DNA from: Gordionus sp. m RMFG-2023
Taxonomy: Eukaryota > Nematomorpha > Gordioida > Chordodea > Parachordodidae
DNA length: 64,000 nucleotides
Reading direction: 5' to 3'
NCBI RefSeq assembly: GCF_954871325.1
Contig: NC_088775.1
Span: 58,195,561-58,259,560, forward strand
Shown: piece by piece, positions 44,393-54,906 of the stretch
Layout: the number at the start of each line of letters is the position of its first letter
Numbering within the stretch: the stretch's first letter is position 1
Position numbers and translations under genes: made by a program
Notes under the pieces: generated by a model
Seen by the model: the letters and a program-made list of their open reading frames with translations, nothing else
What the model was told of the DNA's origin: nothing
The model's database searches: none

Positions 44393-44995
44393 CAGGGTTA
44401 GCAAGTCAGTCAAATGACTAGATTTTGACGGGTCAATTGAACGGGAGAATATTGGACCTGGTCAAGTGGTCATATATTCTATAAGATCTGAATATAAAAA
44501 TATGTTTGAAAAAGAAAAAACGATATAAATACATGTGAAATGTGATGACAATGCTTATTGAGTTCCTAATAATAAGGAGAGCATTTTAATCATAGTGAAT
44601 TTAATGAAGTATGTAATATAATAAAAGAATTAGGCATACAAGGTGGTGATCAAAATATTTCAAGTTATATCATAAATATCAGAAATAAAAGCGGCTTGTT
44701 TAATAGAAAATCATGGTGATAGCAGTAACTTCCATAAGAAACAATCAGATTTCAAACTCAAGCAGTGGAATTAGCTTTGACCACCATGGCCATTAAGAGA
44801 AGTGACATTACTAACAATTTCTAGATCTACTTCTTCTTCAGAAAGAAATTGGTCGATTTGTGTCAATAATCTTACTAAAACAGAAATCGATTGAAGATTT
44901 TTGATTAAAAAATATTAAAGAAAATGATGATATTCAATATAAAATAATATTTATTTGATTTTAACTATATTTGACCGGTCAAATGCACAACCGTG
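44393..44995 (+). mobile_element. Short hAT element with DUF659-class transposase remnant
   Basis: The left end CAGGGTTAGCAAGT and the right end, reversed, CACGGTTGTGCATTTGACC are inverted. The flanks attttggc (44385-44392) and gttttggc (44996-45003) match at 7 of 8. Near the right end STSSSERNWSICVNNLTKT (about 44830-44885) matches the CERNWSxxxxIHTKxRN signature of the DUF659 group of hAT transposases. It is a deletion derivative without other coding sequence. Confidence 0.78.
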
Positions 44996-45003
44996 GTTTT
45001 GGC

Positions 45004-45498
45004 AGTCACTATTCTTAAACAGTGTAGATGAATAAAGTCTACAACATTACTGTTTAGAATATCAATTTTGAATGGCAATTCAAAAATAAATTACATCTAA
45101 GTGAAATAAGGGATTCAATTTAAAATATTTATTAATTTTATTATTTTACGATCTTTATAGATATCTTTTTTTTTCTGTTTATTTGAAGGGGGGGGGGAGG
45201 GGGCGTGATATAATTTTTAGTATAATAACTCGGCATTATTTTCAATTAATTTAAATATAATATTTTGATATGGGTTCTTATTGAATCTTAAATAATTTTA
45301 AAATATAATAAAAAAAATAGCTACACTAAAAATTAACAAATAATTAATGATTTGATAAATTATATAACTATTTTTAAAAAAAAGTATTGTAGAAATTTAA
45401 AAAAAAAAATTTTCTCGTCTGGCTGGTGCCATTCCTTTGGTTATAAATTATAAATATTTTCGCCATTCTTTCCTCTTTATTTCGGAGTCTTATAAAAT
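45004..45498. other. AT-rich DNA upstream of the MULE transposase
   Basis: It would hold the promoter of the transposase gene. A G run at 45188-45203 is the only distinctive feature. No TATA or initiator can be chosen with confidence in such AT-rich DNA. Confidence 0.35.
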
Positions 45499-47078
45499 AT
45501 GTTATCAAGCAAAAATAAGGAGATCTTAACCTTTAAAAATTATTTGTTCCGCCTGGATAAAGTAGTCTCAGATACTAATTATTATAGATGTATCAATCAG
45601 GATATTTTTAAATGTCCCGTACGACTTACAAAAAAAAATGGTAAGATAAAAGATAATAAAGAAATACACAATCATCCAGAAAATCCAATCGAAAGGGAAA
45701 CCAAGAAAATAATCAATTCAATTAAGAATGAAGCTTTGAATAATACTATGGAAACTCCAAACTTTATTGTGGCGAAACACGTATCTCAATTAAGTGATTC
45801 TATATCAATGACACTACCATCACCGAATCTTATGAAACGTATAATTCACCGATCGTGGAGTTCAAGTTTTGCACCTCCGAATCCTAGCAGCCTTATTGAG
45901 CTGGTAATTCCGCATGAATATTCAATTACAGATAAATATGAGGATTTCATACTTCATGATGATGGTCCGGTAAGATTTTCTATAAATTTTTTGAACAAAT
46001 ATAACTAAATCCTTCATTTTTATTGCGATAAGCTGCCCGATAAGAAACACTTTATTATAATTGCTTATTTATTTATCATGTGTGTCAGGTTCCCGACCGT
46101 GTTATCATATTTGGAACAAGAAAAAATTTGGACTTCTTAGCTTCATGCGAACATTGGTTTTCTGATGGTACATTTAAATCGTCGCCACCTTTATTTATGC
46201 AAATTTATACAATTCATGGGATTAGAAATAATAATGTTTTACCTCTCATATATATATTGACCAATAGAAAGGATTATGAAACTTATAAAAGAATATTTAC
46301 TATTATAGGTGACAACTTAATATCAACTCCAAAAAAAAATTATGACGGATTTTGAAATGGCCAGTGTAAAAGCTTTCAAAGAAGTGTTTCCCAATTCGCA
46401 ACACAAATGTTGCTATTTCCATTTTGGTAAATCCTTTTGGCGAAACATTCAAAAATATCCAGAAATATAAAACAGATGTAGAATTTAATATACAACTTAG
46501 AATGATGGTTTGTTTGGCGTTTGTGCCACCCTTAAATGTAGTTGAAACATTTGAATTACTAATAAACTCCTAATTTTATTCTAATAATCAATTGTTACTT
46601 CAGCCTCTAATTGAAACTTTTGAAAAAGCTTATATTGGTTAAACGTTTGGAAGAGGCAGACTACCTGCTTTGTTTAATATTGAACTCTGGAATTGTTACC
46701 AATCAACACTGAACGGGGAAGCGAAAACCAACAACGCGGTTGAAGGGTGGCATAGATGCTTCAGTTCCCTCCTAACAAGTTACCATCCAAACATGTGGAA
46801 ATTTATAACAAGTTATCTATATATCTATTATTTTAAAATGATTTAAAAAGTATAAAGATTTACTAATAAACTATATAATTTTTTCTAGGCTTAAAAAACA
46901 ACAAGGGTTGACAGAGTTAAAAATTGCTCAATATAATTCTGGTGAAACACCCTCTACCCCGAGAAAAAAATATCGAAATCTACATGCGAGAATAGTAACA
47001 ATTGTTTCTGACTTCGAAAATCGATCAAGATTAGATTATCTTAAAGGAATCGCTATTAATATAACATTGAATGTTTAA
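45499..47078 (+). pseudogene. FLYWCH-type MULE transposase, spliced gene, damaged
   Basis: Exon 1 (45499-45969) starts MLSSKNKEILTFKNYLF. It has a FLYWCH-like zinc-binding domain (YYRCINQDIFKCPVRL and EIHNHPENP, about residues 33-62). It ends DDGP at a gtaag donor. An intron of 119 bp ends at cag and exon 2 starts at 46089 in phase: VPDRVIIFGTRKNLDFLAS, CEHWFSDGTFKSSP (catalytic Asp in DGTF), DYETYKRIFTIIG. At the A9 run near 46331 the frame shifts by one. Then come MTDFEMASVKAFKEVFP, KCCYFHFGKSFWRNI, LPALFNIELWNCYQST and TNNAVEGWHRCFSSLL. A second intron ends near 46888, and LKKQQGLTELKIAQYNSGE runs to a stop at 47078. At least the A-run shift and two further breaks are seen. The protein would bind the arms and move the element. 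Confidence 0.88.
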
Positions 47079-49260
47079 TTTTTTAAATTCTTATCTACAA
47101 TAATAAAAATTTTGTTTGTTTTTATATAATAGTCTCAAAATTTTTATATTTTTATTATTTTTTTGTGACAAAAATATAGGATACTTTGGTATAAAACTTA
47201 GCTGGTTATATAAGACTCATTCATCAAGATACAGATTTTATGAGGGTATTTACAAATTCTTTTATATGTGTGTGACACAGTCTTTCTCTACCACATCAAT
47301 CCCACGATTAATATTTCAAAAATAACTACCTTTCGTCATGCATTATAAAATTATTTTAAAATTCATATTCCTAGCCCTTGAGTCATATAGTTGTTTCTTC
47401 TTACAAATATGATCATTTCTGATGAGCAACATTATTAGAAAAGTACTATTATAAAATAATACTCATTACACTAAAGGGCAGAGTTTAAAACGAGGATTAC
47501 ATTTTCCTTTTATTTATTAAAGCATATAAATTTATATCAGGGTGTTTTTGTCAGATTTTTTTCCCATGGTTATTTTTAACCAGTCTTTGTTCAAATCAGT
47601 GATTCTTTTAAAAATTTACACTTCAGTTATATATTTAACAAACAAACCTATTGGTTTAGACGATATGTTATGGCAATGCTCTACTTTTTCCTTCACATAT
47701 TCAATAAAAAAAAAATCATTTTTTAAAAAACTTTTTATAATGAAATTTATTTTTTAAGGATATTTATTCTATATGTAAATTAGATATAAAAAAATATGAC
47801 CTAAAGGGATCTATTAAAATAAGATAATACTTGCTAAACCATTTCCTATTTTAACTTAAGAAAAGGACTGCGGAGAATATAATCAGGGGCTTGTATACAT
47901 ATCTATAAATGATATCAACCCTCTCAAAACTTTTAACCTCCTGCCAAATATAAATAATTTAAAAAAAATACCTTTCATCCCTTTCCAATTTTTCAAATAA
48001 TGATAATTATTTCATAACTAACTATCCCCCCTCTAATTTCAATGATGCTCCTCTAATGAGTTCGCAGTTCAAGTTACGATATTGACCTTGCTATAAAAAT
48101 TTGGAAAAAAATTGGTTGTATTAATTTTGTTATATAGCTTTAAAATTCCTTAAGGTTATTAATTATTTAAATATTGGAATTTGGTTAACTTTTTTTAATA
48201 TACTATATTCTCATTTGATTTGATAACAATGTAAATGAGCTTGGGTGGCTTCATGTCATGTCATGAATAATAAAATTAAAAAACATCATTTTTTTTGGTT
48301 ATATTTTTTTAAAAATTATTTTATAAATTTTTTTTATTAAACAATAGCTCAACCTATTCGCGGCTTGATGAAAATAATTAGCTATCCTAATTGTTTTAAA
48401 TTTTACCATAACCAATCCATCTTATTTTGATATAACATTTTCCAAAGTTGCCGCAAGTTATGTCATCTGTCGGAAAAGTTTCCAAGCTTAATTTTCTTTC
48501 GTATAAAATATCGAGTTAGCCTTTTATCTTTATCCTCATATTTTGAAATAAGGAAAAAAGTTGATTTTATAAATAATGATAATTTCATTTAATTTTTTTT
48601 ATTATAATTGCTTTCTTTAGATTCTTTGTTCAATCTAAATTTGATAATTTTTGAAATTCTAATAACTTTTGGTTCATACTTAGGGTTGCCAGGTCAAAAT
48701 TTTCAAATTGAGGGAGATGTGGGAGAAACATGAAAATTGCGGTAGAAATATAAAAAATTTTTTGCGGGCGGCCTTCGGCCGGGATTTTGAATTGATTTAA
48801 TTATCCGCCTATTATTTTTTATAATTAGTTATATAAATACAAAGTCGGTAACTATTTTTCAAAATACAATAAAATCTTGATACGATCATTTTTAAATATA
48901 AAAAACGATTTTAATTTTACAATTAAAAATATATTTTAAGCGAATGTCCCTCAAAACGACCACAATTGGAAATCTACCGTGTGTGTATAACATTATAGGG
49001 ATAGGCGCTTAATTATAAAGTTTCACGTTTAAATACATAATAAGGTACTCCAAAATAAGATATAATACAGATGCAACTACAGTTGCGGCAATTGTAATTA
49101 TCTTGTAGTACAACATTCACAGAGATACTTATCATCACAATGTTGGTAGAATCTTTTTTTCCATAATATTTAACGACTCTAATATAAATGAAAATTATAC
49201 TTGCAGAACAAATGAGCAAGGCTATCATTAATGTTTAAAGACCTAAATCCAGGAGGTCAA
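47079..49260. other. Interior of the MULE, no gene recognised
   Basis: This is AT-rich DNA with many stops. Near 48680 cttagggttgccaggtc could be the end of another element. A GC-rich hairpin-capable word (ggcggccttcggccgg) lies at about 48765-48780. Open frames at 47116-47325 and 47542-47757 on the plus strand have no recognisable similarity and look accidental. Confidence 0.4.
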
Positions 49261-49264
49261 TTTT

Positions 49265-50410
49265 TGCCGATTTGAAAGATGGGCATATATATGCAATTCT
49301 AACAGATGCATCTAATAAGGGATTTCCCTTGATCTTCCGCTATTTCAACAAAATTAAGGTCATTTCAATAAAACTATCAACCCTGTTCATACTTAAAGGT
49401 TGCTATTGTCTATTTCTCTTATTAAAACTAGTTTTTGTTTATTGACTAGAAAAACTGATTGATAGAATAGTAAGTACTAATCTGGCATTTCTATGGTATG
49501 AGCTCACCCAAAAATATTTGTTTTTTTCGCATATTGCCAATCGTGGCAATTTTATCTTATTTTGTCGAAAAACTATCTACCAAATGAATTGAAGAATCAA
49601 TGTAATAAATTTCAATTATTGATTTAAGTTCCAGATTAAATGCTTCCAGAAATTTGGTTGGTTTTACGCTTTAATGGGAGATATAGATTTTATTTTTTTT
49701 ATAGTACGATTACCTTTTTGTGTGTGAAAAAAATGACTGAAGAATTAATAAATATTAGCGCAAACCAGCTATTTTCTATCAATAATGCCAAATTAGGCAA
49801 TTTTTCTTATTTTGCTAATAAACTTTTTCTTTATACTGTCTATTAAACGAATTAAATTTTAATTAATACGGAACATCGATAAAATTTTCTGAATAAATTA
49901 TTTCCGTCGCTTAAATCATAGATTCGCCAAAATTTTGTTACTAATAGTTTTTTCCTTTTACGAGCTACTATACTCGTTTAAATACTCAATTGGTACAAAT
50001 AAAGCAAGAAATAAAATTTACAATTAATTCGTAGAACTATTCAGCCGCCAAATTTAACGACGCTGATATTAAAATATATAAATCTTGTCTATTCCTCTGT
50101 GATACACAAGTTGAAGCATATAAAGAAGTTACTCAGAATTATCAAACTATTATGGTAATTATAGATATAAATAGCTTAAACCTTTGATTTTGAATGATAC
50201 GATCAAGTTAGAATATTTAGAAAGAATTAAATAATAATGTAAATATAAGCCTAAAAAATATCTAAAAATTTATTTTTAATTCTACATTCAAATGCTGGCT
50301 CAGAAATGAATTTAATGAATAAGATTAGGCGAAAAATTTTTTCTTCAGTCTCATTTGATTTATTAGAGGCCGAATTAATGGTCAGAATTTTGACATGAAT
50401 TGCGAAGAGT
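49265..50410 (+). pseudogene. hAT-like transposase relic of the 'DASNKG' class
   Basis: At about 49265-49365 one frame reads ADLKDGHIYAILTDASNKG and then FPLIFRYFNKI. TDASNKG followed by xFPLxxRYF is characteristic of a hAT-like transposase group seen in aphids and cnidarians. About 1 kb later (50270-50390) a frame reads ILILHSNAGSEMNLMNKIRR and then LLEAELMVRI. This corresponds to that group's C-terminal SNAxxERVFSxMNxxK block. In between, the frame is lost. Element ends were not found, so it is unclear whether this is a separate insertion or was carried by the MULE. Confidence 0.6.
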
Positions 50411-51759
50411 TAAAATTTATTTCATATATGATAAACTTTTAAATAAAATAAATTCCTTCCGATAAATATGTAGATTTGGATCTAATTTTTATATATTTTG
50501 ACTTTATATTCAAATTCAAATTTAAATTTGTAAATTATAATTTGAAAAAAATTATTCACCAATATTTATATATAAAGGGATTGCAGTTGTGGCGCTTTCC
50601 CGCTTTTTATCCTTTAGTCATTAAAAATCCCACCTCACTCTTAGAATATGGGAGGTATGGCCGGACCTAAAAATTTTTGCAATTTACAAAATGAGAAAAT
50701 TATTTAATATAATTAAAATATAGCCACTTTTTATAATTATTTTTTATTATCCTTCATTTATATACTCCTCTCAAAATTTAGAAAATGTTTTTAACAACCC
50801 CCCCCCCCCCCCCACCCTTGTCGTGGTAAAATATGTAAAAGTAAATAAATAAACACTTAACCCATTTTGCCCTGATTTCCCGATATTGGAATATCTTTAT
50901 TCTCTTGATTTGGAACATTTTCTATTTATTTTCAAAAAATCCTGATTTTTTTAATTCCATTTTATTAGGAAAAATGAGTAAAAGTGCTTACAAATTGAGT
51001 AGAAGCGTTTAGCGATGTTTTCACAAATACGCTATTATTTAAATTGAACTGGTATTATTTTAAAAAATGATGAAAACTATTTTACGTTTTTTAATTTTTT
51101 TTTTATATTGTTTAGTTTGACTTGTGAAATCAGCAAAAATAAAAAACTAAAATAATTGAAGATCTAGTGATTTATTTCCATAATTTATTCTTCATAAATA
51201 TTACAAATTTATGTAATCTAGAATATTTTGAATTTAAACTTTGCAGTTATTTCTATTTATTAAAATGCGAATAGAAGAAAAAGGAAAGGTCATAATATTC
51301 AAATGAATTAGTTACTATTATATCAAAGTTATATCGATGTGCATTATCTCAAAATTGTAATTAGGAGGCATTAATTATCAGTAAAATTTTCTATAATTAA
51401 AATAATCTAAGAAAATCAATAAAAAATTCTTAGCTTTCAGTATATTTTTTTTATCTAGATTAGAAATAAAGTATTACTTTAAATGACATAAAGCACACTT
51501 TTAAATTTTATGTTGGGGGGGGAGGGTTAACTTATTCTGCTAAAAACTTAACCCAAAATATCCGCTCCATACTTACAACCATGAGTGAGTGAGACCAGGA
51601 AGACTAATATATTTTCTATCACATCAGATAGAGGTTATATGCTTATTAAATAAACAATACGTAATAATATATTTAAAACATTCGCGTTTATGATTTAAGA
51701 AACTTAGGTTGGTAAATTGATATTCAATATATCAATTTCACTTAAAATGAATTCCCAAT
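50411..51759. other. Interior of the MULE, no gene recognised
   Basis: AT-rich DNA with a C run at 50798-50813 and a G run near 51511. No readable frame was found. The poly-C and poly-G runs resemble those just inside hAT ends elsewhere in the window, but no TIR was found. Confidence 0.4.
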
Positions 51760-52360
51760 TTTCGCGGTCATGCGCTCGCTATAATAATTTCGCGCAAATA
51801 CATTCGCGGTAAAAAATTCGCTATAAATGGTTCGCGATTAAAGTTTCGCTAAAACGAGTTCGCGATCAAAGTTTCGCTAAAATGTATTCGCTCTAAAGTA
51901 TTCGCGGTTTTGGTTTCGCGGAAATAAATTCGCGATAATGAGTTGGCGATCAAAGTTTCGCCAAAATGTATTCGCTATAAAGTATTCGCTGTTAAAGTTT
52001 CGCGAAAATAAATTCGCTATAAAGAGTTCGCGATAAAAGTTTCACTAAAATGTATTCGCTATAAAGTATTCGCGGTTAAGGTTTCGCGGAAATAAATTCG
52101 CTATAACGAGTTCGCGATCAAAGTTTCGCTAAAATGTATTCGCTATAAAGTATTCGCGATTAAGGTTTCGCGGAAATAAATTCGCGATAATAAGTTCGCG
52201 ATATTGTCTTCGCTATAAATGTTTCGCGGAAAAAAATTCGCGGAATTGGTTTCGCTATATTACCTTCGCTATAAAATTCCTTCGCGATAAACGACATTCG
52301 CGATAAAAGTTTCGCGAAAAAGTGTTTCGCGATAAAAGTTTCGCTGAATTGACCTGACAC
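51760..52360 (-). repeat. Right arm of the MULE: 14-bp array, inverted
   Basis: TTCGC recurs every 14 bases about 40 times (for example TTCGCGATAAAAGT, TTCGCTAAAATGTA, TTCGCTATAAAGTA, TTCGCGGAAATAAA). This is the reverse complement of the left-arm unit. Four- to five-unit blocks repeat near 51830-52190. The outer 75 bp match the left arm closely. The inner part shares only the unit plan, so the arms have expanded independently. Confidence 0.92.
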
Positions 52361-52582
52361 GGTTACGTTTTGTTACGGTTTTTAAGAAGAAATTTATAAA
52401 GGTTCGGTTCAGCTAATTATAAAGGTTCATTACGCTTAGAAATTTTTTTTTATTGAAGCAACACCATCTTCTAATTTATTTTTATTATAAGCATCTATGA
52501 ATTATATATAAAATAAATATATAAGATTCAAAATAACTCATTTTAAAATATATTATTTGAACGTATAAGTAATATATTTTCT

Positions 52583-52700
52583 AAATGGATTCCTTTTTGT
52601 TCGTTGTGACGATAACACAAATTTTAGCCCCGAAAAGGCCTTTTCTACAGAAACTTGTGTTGCGGGAATTGGCAGTACTATAAGAGCAAGTTTATATAAT
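52583..52700 (-). pseudogene. hAT transposase C-terminus of the AACCG element
   Basis: The minus strand reads LIVLPIPATQVSVEKAFSGL, then KFVLSSQRTKRN. VSVExxFSGLKFxLSxxR is a dimerisation-domain variant distinct from the STPSERVFS types in the same nest. It lies about 170 bp inside the right end of the element. Confidence 0.75.
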
Positions 52701-52889
52701 TATGGATATTCAAATTATTTCCATTTCTAAAATATAAAAACTGAACCGGTTTAACCGTTTTTATAATGGTTCTTTTTAGTCCTTCAAAAAATAATTATAT
52801 CGGTTCGGTTACGGTTATGGTTCAGATATTTATAATGGTTAACGGTTCGTTACGGTTCACTCCGGGTCCCTGTTTAAAATACTACCTGA

Positions 52890-53448
52890 AGATCGGTTAT
52901 TGGAAATCAATGATCATAGTAAGCATATTTTGTTTAAGGGATGCTGTGGGAGGACTATCATATTCTTTTACAATTAAATGATTTTTAATTTCACTACAAA
53001 ATAATAAGAATTTATAGTAACTCTTTTTTGGACAGATAAAAAATCAACAGTATTTTTTGAAGGTTTTAAGAAAATTTAAAAGTTCATGCACCAAGTCCCA
53101 ATCGGAGTTAAGTAATTTGAGATGCGGTTTCTTAATTCTATTTAATAGAATATTTATAGGATTTTTGATATTGCTAGTCATACTTTCCAGCATTATTATA
53201 ATACTATGCCAACGTGTAGGCACATTTAATTTTAAGGTTTTATGTTTTTTCTCATATGATTTTAGATTTTCACTATCATCATCAAACCCCAAACTATCTT
53301 GATGAAGAGGATCATTATAATCTAAATCTAAAATATCCAATGTATATGATAACGATTCAAAACATTTTCTATTTTCGATATCGTTTATATTTTCAAAATC
53401 CGCTGTTTTGAATTTTGTTACATTGCAATGCTGTATTAATTGTTTCAT
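52890..53448 (-). pseudogene. Ac-type hAT transposase, middle part
   Basis: The frame 53448-53044 begins MKQLIQHCNVTKFKTADFEN and includes KLNVPTRWHSIIIMLESM (the hAT TRWNSTxxML motif) and LLNSDWDLVHELLNFLKTF. Below it, 53010-52930 gives EIKNHLIVKEYDSPPT. It is collinear with the C-terminal part at 42560-43060 on the other side of the inserted elements. An acidic stretch (LDLDYNDP, FDDDSENL) fits the usual inter-domain region. Upstream exons were not recognised. Confidence 0.78.
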
Positions 53449-53837
53449 TCCTGCTATTTTAAAAAATTTCCTTTTATGATAAAAAATAAATTTTATATAA
53501 CGAGTAGTAGATTATTTGAAGCATCAAAAATTAAAATAAAATATATAATAATATCAATACCTTTTCTATTTTAATGTCCTAATCTTATTTTTATCTAGCA
53601 CATTGGTCACAGAACTGCCCAAAGTGAGCGAACGTGTATTATATGGATTGTTACAGATCAAATTTATAACAAATAATATTTATTAATTTTAAAACATAAA
53701 ATCGCATTTTTTAATAATTCAAAAAATATTTAAAATTTTTCTTCTAATTACAATTAAAAAATATGTATAACGCACACTAATTCAAACGGTAACCTACAAA
53801 AGGCAAATATATCGTTAACAATTTATGAATTTACCCC
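53449..53837. other. AT-rich interval, possibly upstream end of the Ac-type hAT
   Basis: No coding match was found. The missing right end of the hAT that begins at 42308 should lie here but was not recognisable. Confidence 0.35.
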
Positions 53838-54837
53838 CTCAAAGGTAACTGTAAATAAGCCAAAGAAAAATTAACTTTGGAAAAATATTTTGCACCCTTT
53901 AAATTGGCCAAATTATTTTCAATTCTAGGTAATGGATACTTAACTTCCACCGGTTTACGGTTACTCGAAAATCAGCAGAGAGCCTCAATTTTCCATTGGA
54001 TTTCTTCATGGGAACCAATAGTGTGGCCCATTCACTATATTCCACCGGAACAAAATGTCATTGTCGACCCAACAATCTAATTCATCTTCAATAGCCCCTT
54101 TTCACTCAAATGGAACTAGTCGATACGCTAAAAAATGGGCGAAAATCCCTCTTTTAGTTTTACATCCATTTGATATAAGACATCCTAAAGTGTCTTCAAA
54201 AATTCCCTCATATTTCTCCATTAAAAGAGATAAATCTTCACATATTTTACATAATTCATTAATTTCAATAGCAACAATTAGCCTTTCATTAATTTCAATA
54301 TGATTGTCAACCATCAATTCCGTGGAAATTTCATACATGTCAGCATTAGCGAGGGGATTCCCTTCCTCTCTGGTTAAATCTGTCATCTCTATTCCAGAAA
54401 TTTTACTTCGAACATTATCGGCCATAATTTTTCGGCTAACCTTATTTATTTCCAAATCATTATTTATTGCAAAAATATTCCAATAATTATTGAGAGGACC
54501 TAGTAATCCAATTCCATCCCATAATAGTTTCAACATTTTTCTTTATACACCCATAAATAGGAAAAATGTGGTGTCATTGAGAATCACTCCCAATTTGATT
54601 TTCCCCAAAAAAAACAATTTCAGACCCATCATATTGTCTAAAACATAGACTTTTTTTTGAGTGTATCCCCAGGCCAATACTTATAATAATTTTCCCTATA
54701 TATTATCGAAAGCTAGCCCCGTATCAAAAAACATATCAATGTCTAGTGTCAACTCTTACTTTAACCGACAAGGACATTGTTCGATTATTTTCTCAGTCAT
54801 TAAAATCTCATATCTAATAATTGACTGATCAATATTT
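53838..54837 (-). mobile_element. Ty3/gypsy fossil, region before and into RT
   Basis: Minus-strand pieces include YEGIFEDTLGCLISNGCKTK (the linker before RT) and VEVKYPLPRIENNLANLKG with FSKVNFSLAYLQLPL (first RT blocks). It runs left until the Ac-type hAT interrupts it and right towards the satellite edge. No 5' LTR is present. It is old and broken, with the direction and pol order matching 41815-42307 and 34680-38110. Confidence 0.75.
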
Positions 54838-54906
54838 ATTCTATTAATTTTAAGTATTTTTACATCAATAAACTTAGAATTAAATTTCTTATATAAAAAT
54901 GCTTAG

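Larger units (their letters stand above)
43411..52360 (+). mobile_element. Large foldback MULE with 14-bp-repeat arms (FB/NOF-like)
   Basis: It is flanked by the perfect 10-bp TSD ggttacgttt (43401-43410 and 52361-52370), as for Mutator-like elements. The outer ends read GGTTCCATGTCAATTCAGCG and, reversed, GTGTCAGGTCAATTCAGCG. Both then enter roughly 600-bp arms of 14-bp GCGAA repeats in inverted orientation. The outermost 75 bp of the two arms are nearly identical. The interior carries a MULE transposase gene (45499-47078), a small hAT, a further hAT relic and about 4 kb of AT-rich DNA. Confidence 0.9.
43096..52872 (-). mobile_element. hAT element with AACCG-rich ends, swollen by a MULE insertion
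   Basis: The ends CAGGGACCCGAACC and CGGGTCCCTG are flanked by the perfect 8-bp TSD tttaaaat (43088-43095 and 52873-52880). Inside each end are ggttcggttacggtt words, which on the left have expanded into a 16-bp minisatellite. Without the MULE (43411-52360 and one TSD copy) only about 820 bp remain, including a hAT C-terminal relic at 52583-52700. It is therefore an internally deleted hAT that received a large passenger. Confidence 0.9.
42308..53837 (-). mobile_element. Ac-type hAT relic, split by the 9.8-kb hAT at 43096-52872
   Basis: The left end TAGACTTATGCGCCGACAG with gcggcggcg words resembles the end of 30573-31969. On the minus strand the coding remnants run in order across the insertion: the mid region at 53448-52890, then a LLDPRF motif at about 43040, then the C-terminal domain at 42940-42560. 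The right end was not found before gypsy sequence resumes at about 53837, so that limit is approximate. The insertion lies between the two RT pieces of the gypsy fossil. Confidence 0.6.

Noticed and set aside
47116-47757. Two short plus-strand open frames after the MULE transposase
   Set aside because: They are rich in Phe, Tyr, Lys and Ile with no motif and no splice logic linking them to the transposase.
48762-48785. Rho-independent bacterial terminator
   Set aside because: There is a stem but no gene context, and everything around it is eukaryotic transposon DNA.
41815-54837. Polinton or giant-virus insertion to explain the large nested block
   Set aside because: No capsid, packaging ATPase or protein-primed polymerase was seen. 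TSDs and transposases explain the block as nested hAT and MULE elements in a gypsy fossil.
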